Of a stretch of 60,947 nucleotides of DNA, positions 8,468 through 16,977 are shown piece by piece. The notes under the pieces are model-generated. The model searched no databases. It was given only the letters and a program-made list of their open reading frames with translations, and was not told the origin of the DNA. Source of the DNA: Oscillospiraceae bacterium (GTDB lineage: Bacteria > Bacillota > Clostridia > TANB77 > CAG-508); assembly GCA_009785865.1 (NCBI GenBank), contig WQVL01000005.1:1-60947 (forward strand), written 5' to 3'. Position numbers and translations under genes: made by a program. The number at the start of each line of letters is the position of its first letter. Positions within the stretch are counted from its first letter, which is position 1.

Positions 8468-8968
8468 ATGAAAGAATTGCGAGTTGAGTTCTACATTAGA
8501 CGGAAACTGAAATTTTTATTTCCTCTAAAAACTGGAAATCTGTTCTTCCTTCTTTATTCAGCTGCATTTCTATATGTAACTGGGCGTGAGAAGGTAGAGT
8601 CTATGATTTTGGGATTGGAATCCATCATAGGGAGTCAGCTTTTTTTGTTTAGTGCAATAGTCGGCTCTTTAATCTTAGGTGCCACTATCTTAGCTTTTGC
8701 TGGTTCGATAAAGCAAGTTATTGCGTATGTAGGATACAATCCAAAAAATTATGAAAATCGGATTGCTTTAGCCTGCTGGATAGCCTGGTTTGTTTTTTGC
8801 CGAATACTAGGATATGGATGGGGAAATAGTCTTGTTGGTGGATACATTTTGTATCTTTTAGCAGGAATCACATCTATGTTAGTAATGGGAGTGCTGTCTA
8901 GTAAAAGAAGACAACTTCCAGCTACTATTAAGAAGGCTATAAAAGAGGCTTTAAAGAAAGACGTATGA
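8468..8968 (+). CDS. Set B multi-pass membrane protein of unknown function
   Basis: 166 residues with about four hydrophobic segments (around 22-37, 54-77, 96-112 and 116-137) and a basic C-terminal tail (SSKRRQLPATIKKAIKEALK). No family recognised. Two in-frame CGG codons, 8501 (Arg after IR) and 8759 (ENRIAL), are read as Arg because the frame stays open. It has its own promoter, leader hairpin and terminator. AGGAGGG precedes ATG 8468. Confidence 0.82.
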   Translation: MKELRVEFYIRRKLKFLFPLKTGNLFFLLYSAAFLYVTGREKVESMILGLESIIGSQLFLFSAIVGSLILGATILAFAGSIKQVIAYVGYNPKNYENRIALACWIAWFVFCRILGYGWGNSLVGGYILYLLAGITSMLVMGVLSSKRRQLPATIKKAIKEALKKDV

Positions 8969-9001
8969 AACACTTAATTAAGGACTAGATTTTTATCCTT
9001 A

Positions 9002-9038
9002 GCATAGAAGCTATTGCCGTTGGTGATAGCTTCTATGC
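9002..9038 (+). terminator. Terminator of the 8468 gene
   Basis: GCATAGAAGCTAT pairs perfectly with ATAGCTTCTATGC across an 11-nt loop and is followed by ATTTTCT. Confidence 0.85.
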
Positions 9039-9123
9039 ATTTTCTATGAAATAATGTCTATAATTTGGGTAGACTAATGCGAATAGAAGATGTATAATAC
9101 CAAAGAGAAACGGAGAACAGAAG

Positions 9124-10329
9124 ATGAAAAAGAATAAATACGTAAATGGAATACTACCAACAATATTAATAAATTTTTCGATTGGAACAGTATATAGCTG
9201 GACATTACTTAAGGACGATATTCTTGCATATACTGGATTTGATATACCAATTGTAGAGTGGTGCTTTTCTTTAGCAATATTTGTATTAGGAATGTCTGCT
9301 GCCTTTGGTGGCAAGATAGTAGAAAAGAATGTTAAAGTAGCAAATTTTATTACATTTGTGATGGTTACATTAGGATGGGCAGTAGCAGGTTATGGTATTC
9401 AAATAAAAGACCCTATAGTCACAATTTTAGGATTTGGTGTTATACAAGGTATAGGAATAGGTTTTGGTTATTTAACACCAGTTAAGACTTTGATGGTATG
9501 GATGGATAAGAAAAAAGGTTTTGCAGCAGGGCTGGCTATAGCGGGGTTTGCTCTTGCTGGTATAATAGCTAATCCTATGATAGCTTTTCTTCTAGAAAGG
9601 TTTGCTATTTATGAAGTGTTTTATATTTTAGCTGCATTATTTGGTGTATTCATATTTGCATCATTCTTGTTAATACATAGACCTAAAGCGATAGAGACTA
9701 GAGCAGAGTTTCAAAAAACATTCAAGATTAGAGAAATTATATTTACTAAGAAGTTCATAATGCTTTGGACAGCGTTTTTCTTAATGATAGCATGTGGACT
9801 TGCGTTAATAAGTCAAGAGAGACAAGTTTATACTCTTTTTGGAGTAACATCTATGGCAGTAATAGTGTTTTATTGTAGTGTTAGTGCTGTGCTAAATTTA
9901 ATTGGAAGATTGACAATGGCTTCTTTGCAAGATAAGCAAAAGCGTAAACATCTACCTTTCTATTTTGTGACAATATTTTCTTTAGGTGTGTGCTTTATAG
10001 CTGCATTTGGAGTTCAGTTATTACCAGCAACACTATTAATGATGTGGGTAGCAAACTTTTTCTTTGGTGCTGCATTTAGTTGCTTGCCTAATATATTGCA
10101 TCAAAATTATGGATTTAACCAATTAGCTACTGTACATGGATTGCTTTTAAGTGCGTGGGCTGTAGCTGGATTGGCAGGAAATCAATTTGCTGCATTTGTT
10201 ATGGCTAATTATAGTTTAAGTACGCTATATGTATGGTTAGGAGTCTTCTATGCATTAGCACTGGTAATACTAGCAGTTTGGTCTAAGACTTGCTTGAACA
10301 AGGTTTCAGTAGAAGGTGAAGGGGCTTGA
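9124..10329 (+). CDS. MFS transporter, oxalate/formate antiporter-like (OFA) family
   Basis: A 401-residue, 12-helix major facilitator. The N-terminus (GILPTILINFSIGTVYSWTL) and GIGIGFGYLTPVKTLMVWMD in the fourth to fifth helix region are typical of the OFA group, which exchanges or exports small carboxylates. The substrate cannot be read from sequence. ATG 9124 follows AACGGAGAACAG. Set A codon use; no in-frame CGG. It stands alone between set B genes. Confidence 0.9.
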   Translation: MKKNKYVNGILPTILINFSIGTVYSWTLLKDDILAYTGFDIPIVEWCFSLAIFVLGMSAAFGGKIVEKNVKVANFITFVMVTLGWAVAGYGIQIKDPIVTILGFGVIQGIGIGFGYLTPVKTLMVWMDKKKGFAAGLAIAGFALAGIIANPMIAFLLERFAIYEVFYILAALFGVFIFASFLLIHRPKAIETRAEFQKTFKIREIIFTKKFIMLWTAFFLMIACGLALISQERQVYTLFGVTSMAVIVFYCSVSAVLNLIGRLTMASLQDKQKRKHLPFYFVTIFSLGVCFIAAFGVQLLPATLLMMWVANFFFGAAFSCLPNILHQNYGFNQLATVHGLLLSAWAVAGLAGNQFAAFVMANYSLSTLYVWLGVFYALALVILAVWSKTCLNKVSVEGEGA

Positions 10330-10358
10330 GAAAATAGATAGTTATATTGGTCGATATA

Positions 10359-10398
10359 GGAAACAGGAAATGTGTTTTTTACATAGTTTCTGTTTTTT
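10359..10398 (+). terminator. Probable terminator of the MFS gene
   Basis: An imperfect stem between AAACAGGAAATGT and ACATAGTTTCTGTTT, followed by a T run. Confidence 0.5.
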
Positions 10399-10533
10399 GA
10401 TTGTAGCTAAATTATGACATACAAGTGTCAAAACACTCTGATATAATAGAGTTCTTCTGAAACTTTTAAATAAAAGAGTATTAAACGAAAATGTAATTGG
10501 TTGTTTAAATATATCAATTTAAGCAAAAATAAG

Positions 10534-10555
10534 AGTTCTCCAAAAGTGGAGAACT
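10534..10555 (-). terminator. Terminator of the 10565 gene
   Basis: AGTTCTCC pairs with GGAGAACT across a 6-nt loop. On the minus strand it is followed by CTTATTTTTGC. Confidence 0.8.
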
Positions 10556-10564
10556 GGTAAAATG

Positions 10565-10879
10565 TTATTGAAAGCGTTGTTCTAATTCGCGAGCTGTTAT
10601 CAAGTCGCACATTGACAAATCGCACCATAAAGTTTCATCAGAAGTGCCAATTGCCACAAGATACATATTATGATATGCGAATACGCAGGATGCATCTTTT
10701 ACTTCTTCAAGAGAAGATGCATTAAGTATCTTCAATAGACACTGTATCTGTTCAGGTGTAGTTTTCCGACCAGTACCAATGGCACCAGATGCGTTAGTTT
10801 TATCGAACCTGATAGTTTTGCCACCATAGTCATGATTAGCAAGGTATACTCTGGTGATAGTTGCGTTTTCCTTTAACAT
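10565..10879 (-). CDS. Hypothetical set B protein, 104 aa
   Basis: No recognised family. A small soluble protein beginning MLKENATITRVYLANHDYGG. One in-frame CGG (10766-10768 on the plus strand) lies in GTGRKTT and is read as Arg, since shifting would break the frame. Higher G+C than neighbours, its own promoter and terminator. GGGAGGAAAT precedes ATG 10879. Confidence 0.75.
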   Translation of the reverse strand: MLKENATITRVYLANHDYGGKTIRFDKTNASGAIGTGRKTTPEQIQCLLKILNASSLEEVKDASCVFAYHNMYLVAIGTSDETLWCDLSMCDLITARELEQRFQ

Positions 10880-10962
10880 TTTAATTTCCTCCCAAAAATT
10901 ATTTTCCTCAGCTGCCTTGAAACTTCTGCAAAAGTGAGGATAAAAAGACTGAATGTATTTTT

Positions 10963-10992
10963 ATCATAACATAGCATACATAAAACATCCAA
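10963..10992 (-). promoter_or_regulatory. Promoter of the 10565 gene
   Basis: On the minus strand: TTGGAT, about 18 nt starting with GTTTTATGTATG, then TATGAT. The TTTTATGTA spacer block recurs in the promoters at 29761 and 36814. Confidence 0.6.
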
Positions 10993-11338
10993 GGGTATTA
11001 TTTTCCATACTTTGTGATTTAAATAAGTTTCGCAAGAACTCTAATAGCAGCAAACCTTTTTTGTTTGCTATTTACATTACAAAAAAGTAACCACTTAGGT
11101 TAAAAAAATAACCGGTTATTCATGTTTTATTTTCAAACATAACAAATGAAGTTATAATGAAACAAGAAGATTTGAGAAGTATGGTTTTTTAGCTTGAAAT
11201 CAAGCTAAAAGTGTGATATAAATACATCTTGCGCTTACTTGAATGTGACTTTTGTCACACAATAAAGTACCTATGGGCACTAATCAAAGAAAGATTAAGC
11301 GAATATAATGGTTATATTAGAAATAAAGGAGTTAGAAA
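10993..11338 (+). promoter_or_regulatory. Upstream region of the ABC exporter with two operator-like palindromes
   Basis: No gene is visible here. TAACC-5 nt-GGTTA lies at 11088-11102 and the palindrome AATAACCGGTTATT at 11107-11120. Both carry the half-site TAACC/GGTTA, as expected for a dimeric repressor. Hairpins AGCAAACC..TTTGCT (about 11050-11068) and TAGCTTGAAATCAAGCTA (about 11190-11208) are also present. I infer regulation of the exporter operon, possibly by a drug-responsive repressor encoded elsewhere. Confidence 0.5.
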
Positions 11339-13123
11339 ATGCTAAAATTATTTACATTATTTACGAAAAAAGAATGGCTGTTAATTGTAGTTGCGATTGC
11401 GTTTACAGTCTTAGGAGTTTGGATAGAATTAGAGATTCCAGGTTATTTAAGAGAAATAACAAATATAGTGACCATGCCGGAAACAGGGTCAATGGATGAT
11501 ATTTGGAGGTTAGGTGGCATGATGCTACTGCTTTCATTTGGTAGTATGGCTGTAATTATGATTGTTGCATGGATAGGAGCAGTTGTTTCTTCGGGGCATA
11601 GCCTGAATATTAGAAACAAGATATATAAAAAAATTAATGACTTTTCTACAGCGGAGATGAACGAATTTTCAGTACCTAGTTTAATTACAAGAACTACAAA
11701 TGATGTAACAGCAGTTAATATGTTTTCGTTACTTGCAATTATGCTACTATTTCGTTCACCAATTTTGGCAGTTTGGGCAATTAGACGTATTGTATATGTA
11801 AGCCCAGAACTTTCGACTGTGACAGCAGTAACTGTGGGACTAATGATAGTTGTTGTGCTTTTTATCACAATTCTTGTTGTGCCAAGATTTATACGTATTC
11901 AAAAGTTAACTGATAAATTGAATCAAGATGCAAGAGAAAACTTAAGCGGAATACGTGTTGTGCATGCATACAACGCACAAGAGTTTGAGCAAGATAAGTT
12001 TGAGAAAACAAACAGAGCTCTTGCGAGAGATAATCTTCTTGTAAATCGTGTTATGATGATTTTTATGCCTTTTATAACGTTACTGTTTACAGGTTTAACT
12101 ATAGGATTATATTGGGTTGGAAGCTGGCTTCTTAGTAGTGGGCAAGTGGATAATCCGCCAGGATTTCTTGGCGATTTGATGGCGTTTGTTCAATATTCTT
12201 CAATGATTGTTGGTTCATTTATGATGCTTACTATGCTATTTGTTTATTTACCTAGTGCAATTGTAAGTGGACGTCGTATTAACGAAATATTAAGCAAGAA
12301 AAATACAATAAAAGATCCTAAAAAAGGAAGTAATGATAATGGTAATAGAGATATATGCTTTAAAGGTGTGAATTTTGGATACCCAGATGCTGAAGAAAAT
12401 GTTCTTACAGATATTAGTTTAGAGATACCACATGGAAAAACAGTAGCATTCATTGGAGGAACTGGTTCAGGTAAGACATCAATTATTAAAGTACTTACAA
12501 GACTATTTGATGTTAAGAGTGGAGAAGTGACAATAGGTAATAGATGTATAAAGAATATAAAGCAAGATGAATTGAACAGTATTATCGGATATGTACCGCA
12601 AACTGCAACTGTTTTTTCAGGAACTGTAAAAAGCAATATTGCTTTTGGAAAAGTATTAAAAAGAAATGGAGAGGGAGAATTGATTTCGCACGATGTTACG
12701 GATGAAGAAGTGGTAGAGGCTCTTAAAACAGCCGAAGCATGGGAGTTCGTAAAGAAATTAGAAGGTGGAATTGAATCAGAAATCGCACAAGCTGGAAAGA
12801 ATTTGAGTGGTGGGCAAAAACAAAGATTGTCTATTGCAAGAACAGTGGTAAGAAAGCCAGATATATTTATCTTTGATGATACTTTCTCAGCTTTAGATTA
12901 TGCTACAGATAGAAAAGTAAGAAAAAATTTAAAAGATAGAACTGCGGGTAGCACAGTTATTATAGTAGCTCAAAGAATTGGTACAATAAAAGAGGCTGAT
13001 ATAATCTATGTAGTTGATAAAGGTACGATTGCTGCAAGTGGTACACATGCAGAATTGATGAAAACGAGTGAAATATATAAAGAAATTGCTCTAAGCCAAC
13101 TTTCAAAGGAGGAATTAGCATGA
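11339..13123 (+). CDS. Heterodimeric ABC exporter, subunit with degenerate NBD
   Basis: 594 residues: six transmembrane helices, then an ATPase domain with Walker A GGTGSGKTS, Q-loop YVPQTATVFSGT, signature LSGGQKQR and Walker B IFIFDDTFSALD. The catalytic Glu after Walker B is Asp, as in the degenerate partner of heterodimeric exporters (BmrCD and LmrCD type). It should pair with the next gene, which it overlaps by 4 nt, to export drugs or lipids. AAGGAG precedes ATG 11339. No CGG in frame. Confidence 0.93.
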   Translation: MLKLFTLFTKKEWLLIVVAIAFTVLGVWIELEIPGYLREITNIVTMPETGSMDDIWRLGGMMLLLSFGSMAVIMIVAWIGAVVSSGHSLNIRNKIYKKINDFSTAEMNEFSVPSLITRTTNDVTAVNMFSLLAIMLLFRSPILAVWAIRRIVYVSPELSTVTAVTVGLMIVVVLFITILVVPRFIRIQKLTDKLNQDARENLSGIRVVHAYNAQEFEQDKFEKTNRALARDNLLVNRVMMIFMPFITLLFTGLTIGLYWVGSWLLSSGQVDNPPGFLGDLMAFVQYSSMIVGSFMMLTMLFVYLPSAIVSGRRINEILSKKNTIKDPKKGSNDNGNRDICFKGVNFGYPDAEENVLTDISLEIPHGKTVAFIGGTGSGKTSIIKVLTRLFDVKSGEVTIGNRCIKNIKQDELNSIIGYVPQTATVFSGTVKSNIAFGKVLKRNGEGELISHDVTDEEVVEALKTAEAWEFVKKLEGGIESEIAQAGKNLSGGQKQRLSIARTVVRKPDIFIFDDTFSALDYATDRKVRKNLKDRTAGSTVIIVAQRIGTIKEADIIYVVDKGTIAASGTHAELMKTSEIYKEIALSQLSKEELA

Positions 13124-14916
13124 GTGAAGAAAGAGTAGAAGGAATACAAGAAGTAACAATGGATAAGGAGAGCTTTAAAAAAGCATGGAGTAAGATAGTT
13201 AAGTTCTTCAAACCTTGGTATATACCAACAATTATAGCGACTCTTTTTGCGGCAGCATCTGTTGTTATAATGTTATTTGGACCAATGCAAATTAGAGATA
13301 TGGTAAACTATATTTTCAGAGGAGCGATGGGAGAAGATACTCATTCGCAAGTAGTTTCTATAGGGGTATTACTTATAGTATTATATGGAATATCTTTTGT
13401 ACTTGCATTTATTTCAAATTATATAATTGCAGGATCTATACAAAAAGCGGTGGTTCAGTTACGAAGAAGAATATCACAAAAAGTTAATCGTGTACCTTTG
13501 GCATATCATGATAAAAACCAAATAGGTGATACATTATCACGCATAACTAACGATTCGGCTACAGTTTCAGACACATTAAGTTTTGGAATGGTGCAGCTTA
13601 TATCTAGTGTTATTCAAGTAGTAGGTGCTATAGTATTCATGTTTGTTGAAGATTGGAGATTAGCTATTACAGCAATAGTTGCAAGTATTATTGGATTTGT
13701 ATTGTTAATGCTAATTATGTCGAAAAGTCAGAAGCATTTTGAAGCAGAGCAAAAGAAATTAGCTGATTTAAATAGTCATATAGAAGAATATTATGGTGGA
13801 CATACAGTTATAAAGAAAAACAATGCAAGTGAAGAAGCGAGAGCAGCTTTTGGAGGTCTTAACAAGACTTTATATCAAAGCACTTGGAAAGCAAGGTTTT
13901 TTGAAGGTGTAATGATGCCTATAATGTTTTTTGTAGGGCAGTTAGGATTTGTAGCAGTTTGTATCGTAGGTGGAATGCTAGTGTTTAATGGTAGTATAAG
14001 TTTTGGTACTATAGCAAGTTTTATGATTTTTATTGACTTATTTACTATGCCGCTTGGGAATATAGCAGAATGTCTTGGATTTATGCAAAGAACAGCAGCA
14101 GCGTCAAATCGTGTATTTGATTTTGTGGAAGAAAAAGAATTACCAGATGAAAGCCACATTGAAAACCATATCGAAACAGCAAAAGGAGATGTGGAGTTTA
14201 AAGATATTAAGTTTGAATATGTAGAAGGTAAGCCAGTAATTAAGAATTTTTCAGCAAAAATACCTGCAGGTTCTAAAGTGGCAATTGTAGGACCGACAGG
14301 TGCAGGGAAAACAACAATGGTAAACTTACTTATGAAGTTCTATACTCCTCAATCTGGAGACATTATGATAGATGGACACTGTATTAAAGAACTTAAACGA
14401 GAAAATGTTTCAGACCTATTTGCTATGGTGCTTCAAGATACTTGGTTATTTGAAGGAACTGTTAAAGAAAACTTATTATATAATATAAAATTAGATCCGG
14501 ATAAGGAAAAGGAAGTTTTAGAGAATGCAGTAAAAATGGCAGGAATAGATAAACTTATAAAAACACTGCCAAAAGGATATGATACTATTTTGAACGAATC
14601 GACGAATGTATCAGCAGGTGAGAAGCAATTAATTACTATTGCGAGAGCAATGATAAAGAATGCACCGCTACTTATACTGGATGAGGCTACAAGTTCTGTA
14701 GATACAAGAACAGAAGCTAAGATTCAAAAAGCAATGGATCATTTAATGGAAGGAAACACAAGCTTTGTAATAGCTCATAGATTATCTACAATAAAAAATG
14801 CAGATATGATTCTAGTTATGAAAGAAGGAGACATTGTGGAAAGCGGAAACCATGAAAAACTTTTAGAAGATGGAGGCTTTTACTCAGAATTATATAATTC
14901 ACAGTTTGCTTCTTAA
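13120..14916 (+). CDS. Heterodimeric ABC exporter, catalytic subunit
   Basis: 598 residues, six-helix exporter domain plus ATPase with Walker A GPTGAGKTT, Q-loop MVLQDTWLFEGT, Walker B LLILDEATSSVD and H-loop AHRLST. The signature is VSAGEKQL rather than LSGGQ. The consensus DE in Walker B makes this the hydrolysing partner of the upstream subunit. ATGA overlap and AAAGGAGG suggest coupled translation. No CGG in frame. Confidence 0.93.
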   Translation: MSEERVEGIQEVTMDKESFKKAWSKIVKFFKPWYIPTIIATLFAAASVVIMLFGPMQIRDMVNYIFRGAMGEDTHSQVVSIGVLLIVLYGISFVLAFISNYIIAGSIQKAVVQLRRRISQKVNRVPLAYHDKNQIGDTLSRITNDSATVSDTLSFGMVQLISSVIQVVGAIVFMFVEDWRLAITAIVASIIGFVLLMLIMSKSQKHFEAEQKKLADLNSHIEEYYGGHTVIKKNNASEEARAAFGGLNKTLYQSTWKARFFEGVMMPIMFFVGQLGFVAVCIVGGMLVFNGSISFGTIASFMIFIDLFTMPLGNIAECLGFMQRTAAASNRVFDFVEEKELPDESHIENHIETAKGDVEFKDIKFEYVEGKPVIKNFSAKIPAGSKVAIVGPTGAGKTTMVNLLMKFYTPQSGDIMIDGHCIKELKRENVSDLFAMVLQDTWLFEGTVKENLLYNIKLDPDKEKEVLENAVKMAGIDKLIKTLPKGYDTILNESTNVSAGEKQLITIARAMIKNAPLLILDEATSSVDTRTEAKIQKAMDHLMEGNTSFVIAHRLSTIKNADMILVMKEGDIVESGNHEKLLEDGGFYSELYNSQFAS

Positions 14917-14939
14917 AAGTAAAGAGATGCCTGCAAGAA

Positions 14940-15040
14940 TTGATTTTTATGTCGACTTGTGGTAAAATTTACTATATGTTAAGAGTTGTTATCCCTTGAC
15001 TATGAGTAAAAGTAGGAGGGATAAAATTCCTCCTATTTTT
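14940..15040 (+). promoter_or_regulatory. Promoter and transcription attenuator, copy 1
   Basis: TTGATT (14940-14945), 17 nt, TAAAAT (14963-14968). The leader holds two exclusive stems: TTATCCC (14989) with GGGATAA (15018), and TAGGAGG (15013) with CCTCCTA (15029) followed by TTTTT. The second is a terminator and the first would prevent it. The same layout occurs before the paralogue at 16415. The signal is unknown. Confidence 0.72.
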
Positions 15041-15077
15041 GCGGCTATAAATATAACTCAGAGAAGGAGGAGGTAGA

Positions 15078-15458
15078 ATGGTAAAATTTAAGCATCCCTC
15101 TAGCCGGTATACCGCAGAAGAGTATTGGAAAGAGTTGATGGAAAGTTTTGCTCCAGAAGAGTTTTCTAAAGCAGCAGCACGATTTTTGGAAAATCGAAAA
15201 TTTCCAAAAACCATTTCTGAGCAGGATTATCCACTTCAATTATTTGGTCAGGCAGCTGAAGAAAAGGTTGTAATGGGACAAATGATTGCAAAGGGAGAAG
15301 GATTTGAAGTCTATATTGATTTCAAAGAAGCAAAGAAATGGAAGCTTGAAGAAGTAATGGAAAGATGCAGAAACATGCTAAAAGAAGTTGGATTTGATTT
15401 GGCAAAAGCAAAAGACCATTCTGACGGCCCTCGAGTCATTAAGACGATGAAAAGATGA
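15078..15458 (+). CDS. Small set B protein, paralogue of 16415
   Basis: 126 residues, soluble, no recognised family. It aligns along most of its length with the 16415 protein: (V/L)KFK, the block YTAE, a helix ending PEEF, then YPL(Q/H)L.GQ and a C-terminal GFD. The in-frame CGG at 15105 (SSRYTAEE) aligns with a Lys in the paralogue (SKKYTAED), which supports decoding as Arg without a shift. GGAGGAGG precedes ATG 15078. Expression is likely controlled by the upstream attenuator. Confidence 0.82.
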   Translation: MVKFKHPSSRYTAEEYWKELMESFAPEEFSKAAARFLENRKFPKTISEQDYPLQLFGQAAEEKVVMGQMIAKGEGFEVYIDFKEAKKWKLEEVMERCRNMLKEVGFDLAKAKDHSDGPRVIKTMKR

Positions 15459-15469
15459 GCCGCAAAATG

Positions 15470-15494
15470 CCACCCTGTAGGGGTGGTGTTTTTG
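15470..15494 (+). terminator. Terminator of the 15078 gene
   Basis: CCACCC pairs with GGGTGG around a short loop, followed by TGTTTTTGC. Confidence 0.85.
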
Positions 15495-15606
15495 CTTCTT
15501 AAAGTGGAAGTAATTGACATTCAAAAGAATATATGATAATATATAGAAGATATGAATGTATCAGCCTAAAGGTTAAGGTACACATACATGTAAATGGAGA
15601 GGATAT

Positions 15607-16249
15607 TTGATGGATCGAGTCACGATTCGAGATGTACAAGCAAAAGACTTATCTGCTATTAAAAAAATGATAGACAAAACTTGGGAATGGTCAGACGTAG
15701 CGGAGAGTAAAAAAGCACTGGAAGCAACAATGGGACTATACATAAATGAAGTTTTATATGAAAGCTCTTTTGGAAGAGTAGCGCTTTTGAACCGGTAAAG
15801 TTGTAGGAGTAATATTTGGATATGCGAATGGAGAAGAACCAAAGTACAGGATGTTACAAGAAGATGGAATGGTACATGCTTTAGCTCTTTTGAGTGCTAA
15901 AGAGGATGACCGTATAGACGTTCATGAAAGCATATCAAAACTAAATGCTGTTTATGACCAATTAATTAGTGGTAAGGAAAAGCTTTATGATGGAATTCTT
16001 GTGCATTTTGTTGTTTCAGAAGAAGCGCGCGGATTAGGAATAGGAAAGAAACTATTGAAGAAACTTAGAGATTATTTCATATACAAAGATGTTAAGTCTA
16101 TGTATGTTGTTACAGATGATGAATGCAACTTTGGATTTTATGAACATAATGGTTTCAAGAAAATAGGAGAGAAAGAGTTAACATATCATTATAGTGATGG
16201 AGACGAAAAAGTTAATGTCTTCTTATATGATTGTGATCTTTCTTCATAA
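15607..16249 (+). CDS. GNAT family N-acetyltransferase (one CGGN shift)
   Basis: With one +1 shift this is a single 213-residue acetyltransferase. The first part (VTIRDVQAKDLSAIKKMI) is the usual GNAT beta1-alpha1 start. After the shift, NGKVVGVIFGY is the central beta strand, and EARGLGIGKKLLKKL is the acetyl-CoA loop (R-G-x-G-I-G pattern), then YEHNGFKKIGE. The break is at CGG 15793-15795, which zero-frame reading follows with TAA. Start may be TTG 15607 or ATG 15610; GGAG is 7 to 10 nt upstream. Substrate unknown. Confidence 0.88.
15793..15796 (+). other. CGGT +1 recoding site in the GNAT gene
   Basis: aac|CGG|taa becomes aac|(c)GGT|aaa, giving LLNGKVVGVIFGY. The stop is the codon immediately after CGG. 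Confidence 0.87.
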
Positions 16250-16277
16250 AATTGTTTAATTTAGTAAAAGGGATATA

Positions 16278-16379
16278 TTGATTTTTATGTTGACCTGTGA
16301 TAAAATCAGGGCATAGTTAAGAATTTGTTATCCCTTAACTATCAGTAATGATAGGGGGATAATGCGCCTCCTATTTTTT
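16278..16379 (+). promoter_or_regulatory. Promoter and transcription attenuator, copy 2
   Basis: TTGATT (16278-16283), 17 nt, TAAAAT (16301-16306). TTATCCC (16328) can pair with GGGATAA (16356), or ATAGGGGG (16351) with CCTCCTAT (16367) followed by TTTTTT. Sequence and architecture match copy 1 at 14940. Confidence 0.72.
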
Positions 16380-16414
16380 ATTGAAAAATATTAATAAGAA
16401 AGGAGGCGACGTGC

Positions 16415-16807
16415 ATGTTAAAGTTTAAGAATAATTCCAAAAAGTACACGGCAGAAGATTTTTTTCAGCGTCTTTTTGAGAACCTTAAACCTGAAGAATT
16501 TCTCAAGGCTACATTACAGTTTTGGGAAGAGCGAGACTTTTCTCATCGCCTTGTAGATGTGCGGTATCCACTGCATTTGACTGGGCAACTGAGTGAGGCG
16601 AAGGTTTTAGATGGCAAAAAACAGAAGAAAGGAGTCTGCTTTGAAATATTTCTCGACTTTCACGAGGAAGATGAGTGGAACTATGAAGCTATCCTTGAGC
16701 GAGCAACAAAAATATTAGAAGCTGCGGGGTTTGATGTGGGTAGAGGCAAAGATCTTTCCCGCGAAAGTTACAAAATGATGGACTTTAGTGTGAAATTGGC
16801 CGCTTGA
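16415..16807 (+). CDS. Small set B protein, paralogue of 15078
   Basis: 130 residues, no recognised family, starting MLKFKNNSKKYTAEDFF. It shares block structure and leader with the 15078 gene, suggesting duplication of the whole unit, with the GNAT gene now between the copies. CGG at 16562 (VRYPL) is read as Arg. AAAGGAGGCGA precedes ATG 16415. Confidence 0.82.
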   Translation: MLKFKNNSKKYTAEDFFQRLFENLKPEEFLKATLQFWEERDFSHRLVDVRYPLHLTGQLSEAKVLDGKKQKKGVCFEIFLDFHEEDEWNYEAILERATKILEAAGFDVGRGKDLSRESYKMMDFSVKLAA

Positions 16808-16840
16808 TCTGACGTGAACTAGCATGTACAACAACTGATA

Positions 16841-16875
16841 AGAAAGTCACCGCTCGGTAAGAGTGGTGATTTTCT
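16841..16875 (+). terminator. Terminator of the 16415 gene
   Basis: AGAAAGTCACCGCTC pairs, with G-T wobbles, with GAGTGGTGATTTTCT. Confidence 0.8.
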
Positions 16876-16977
16876 TGTTATCTATATACAAATTAATGAC
16901 ATAATAGTACAATATAAGATAATATGAAGAGAATCATACTTATAGTATGAAATAAATGATAATTATAGGAGGAATAT

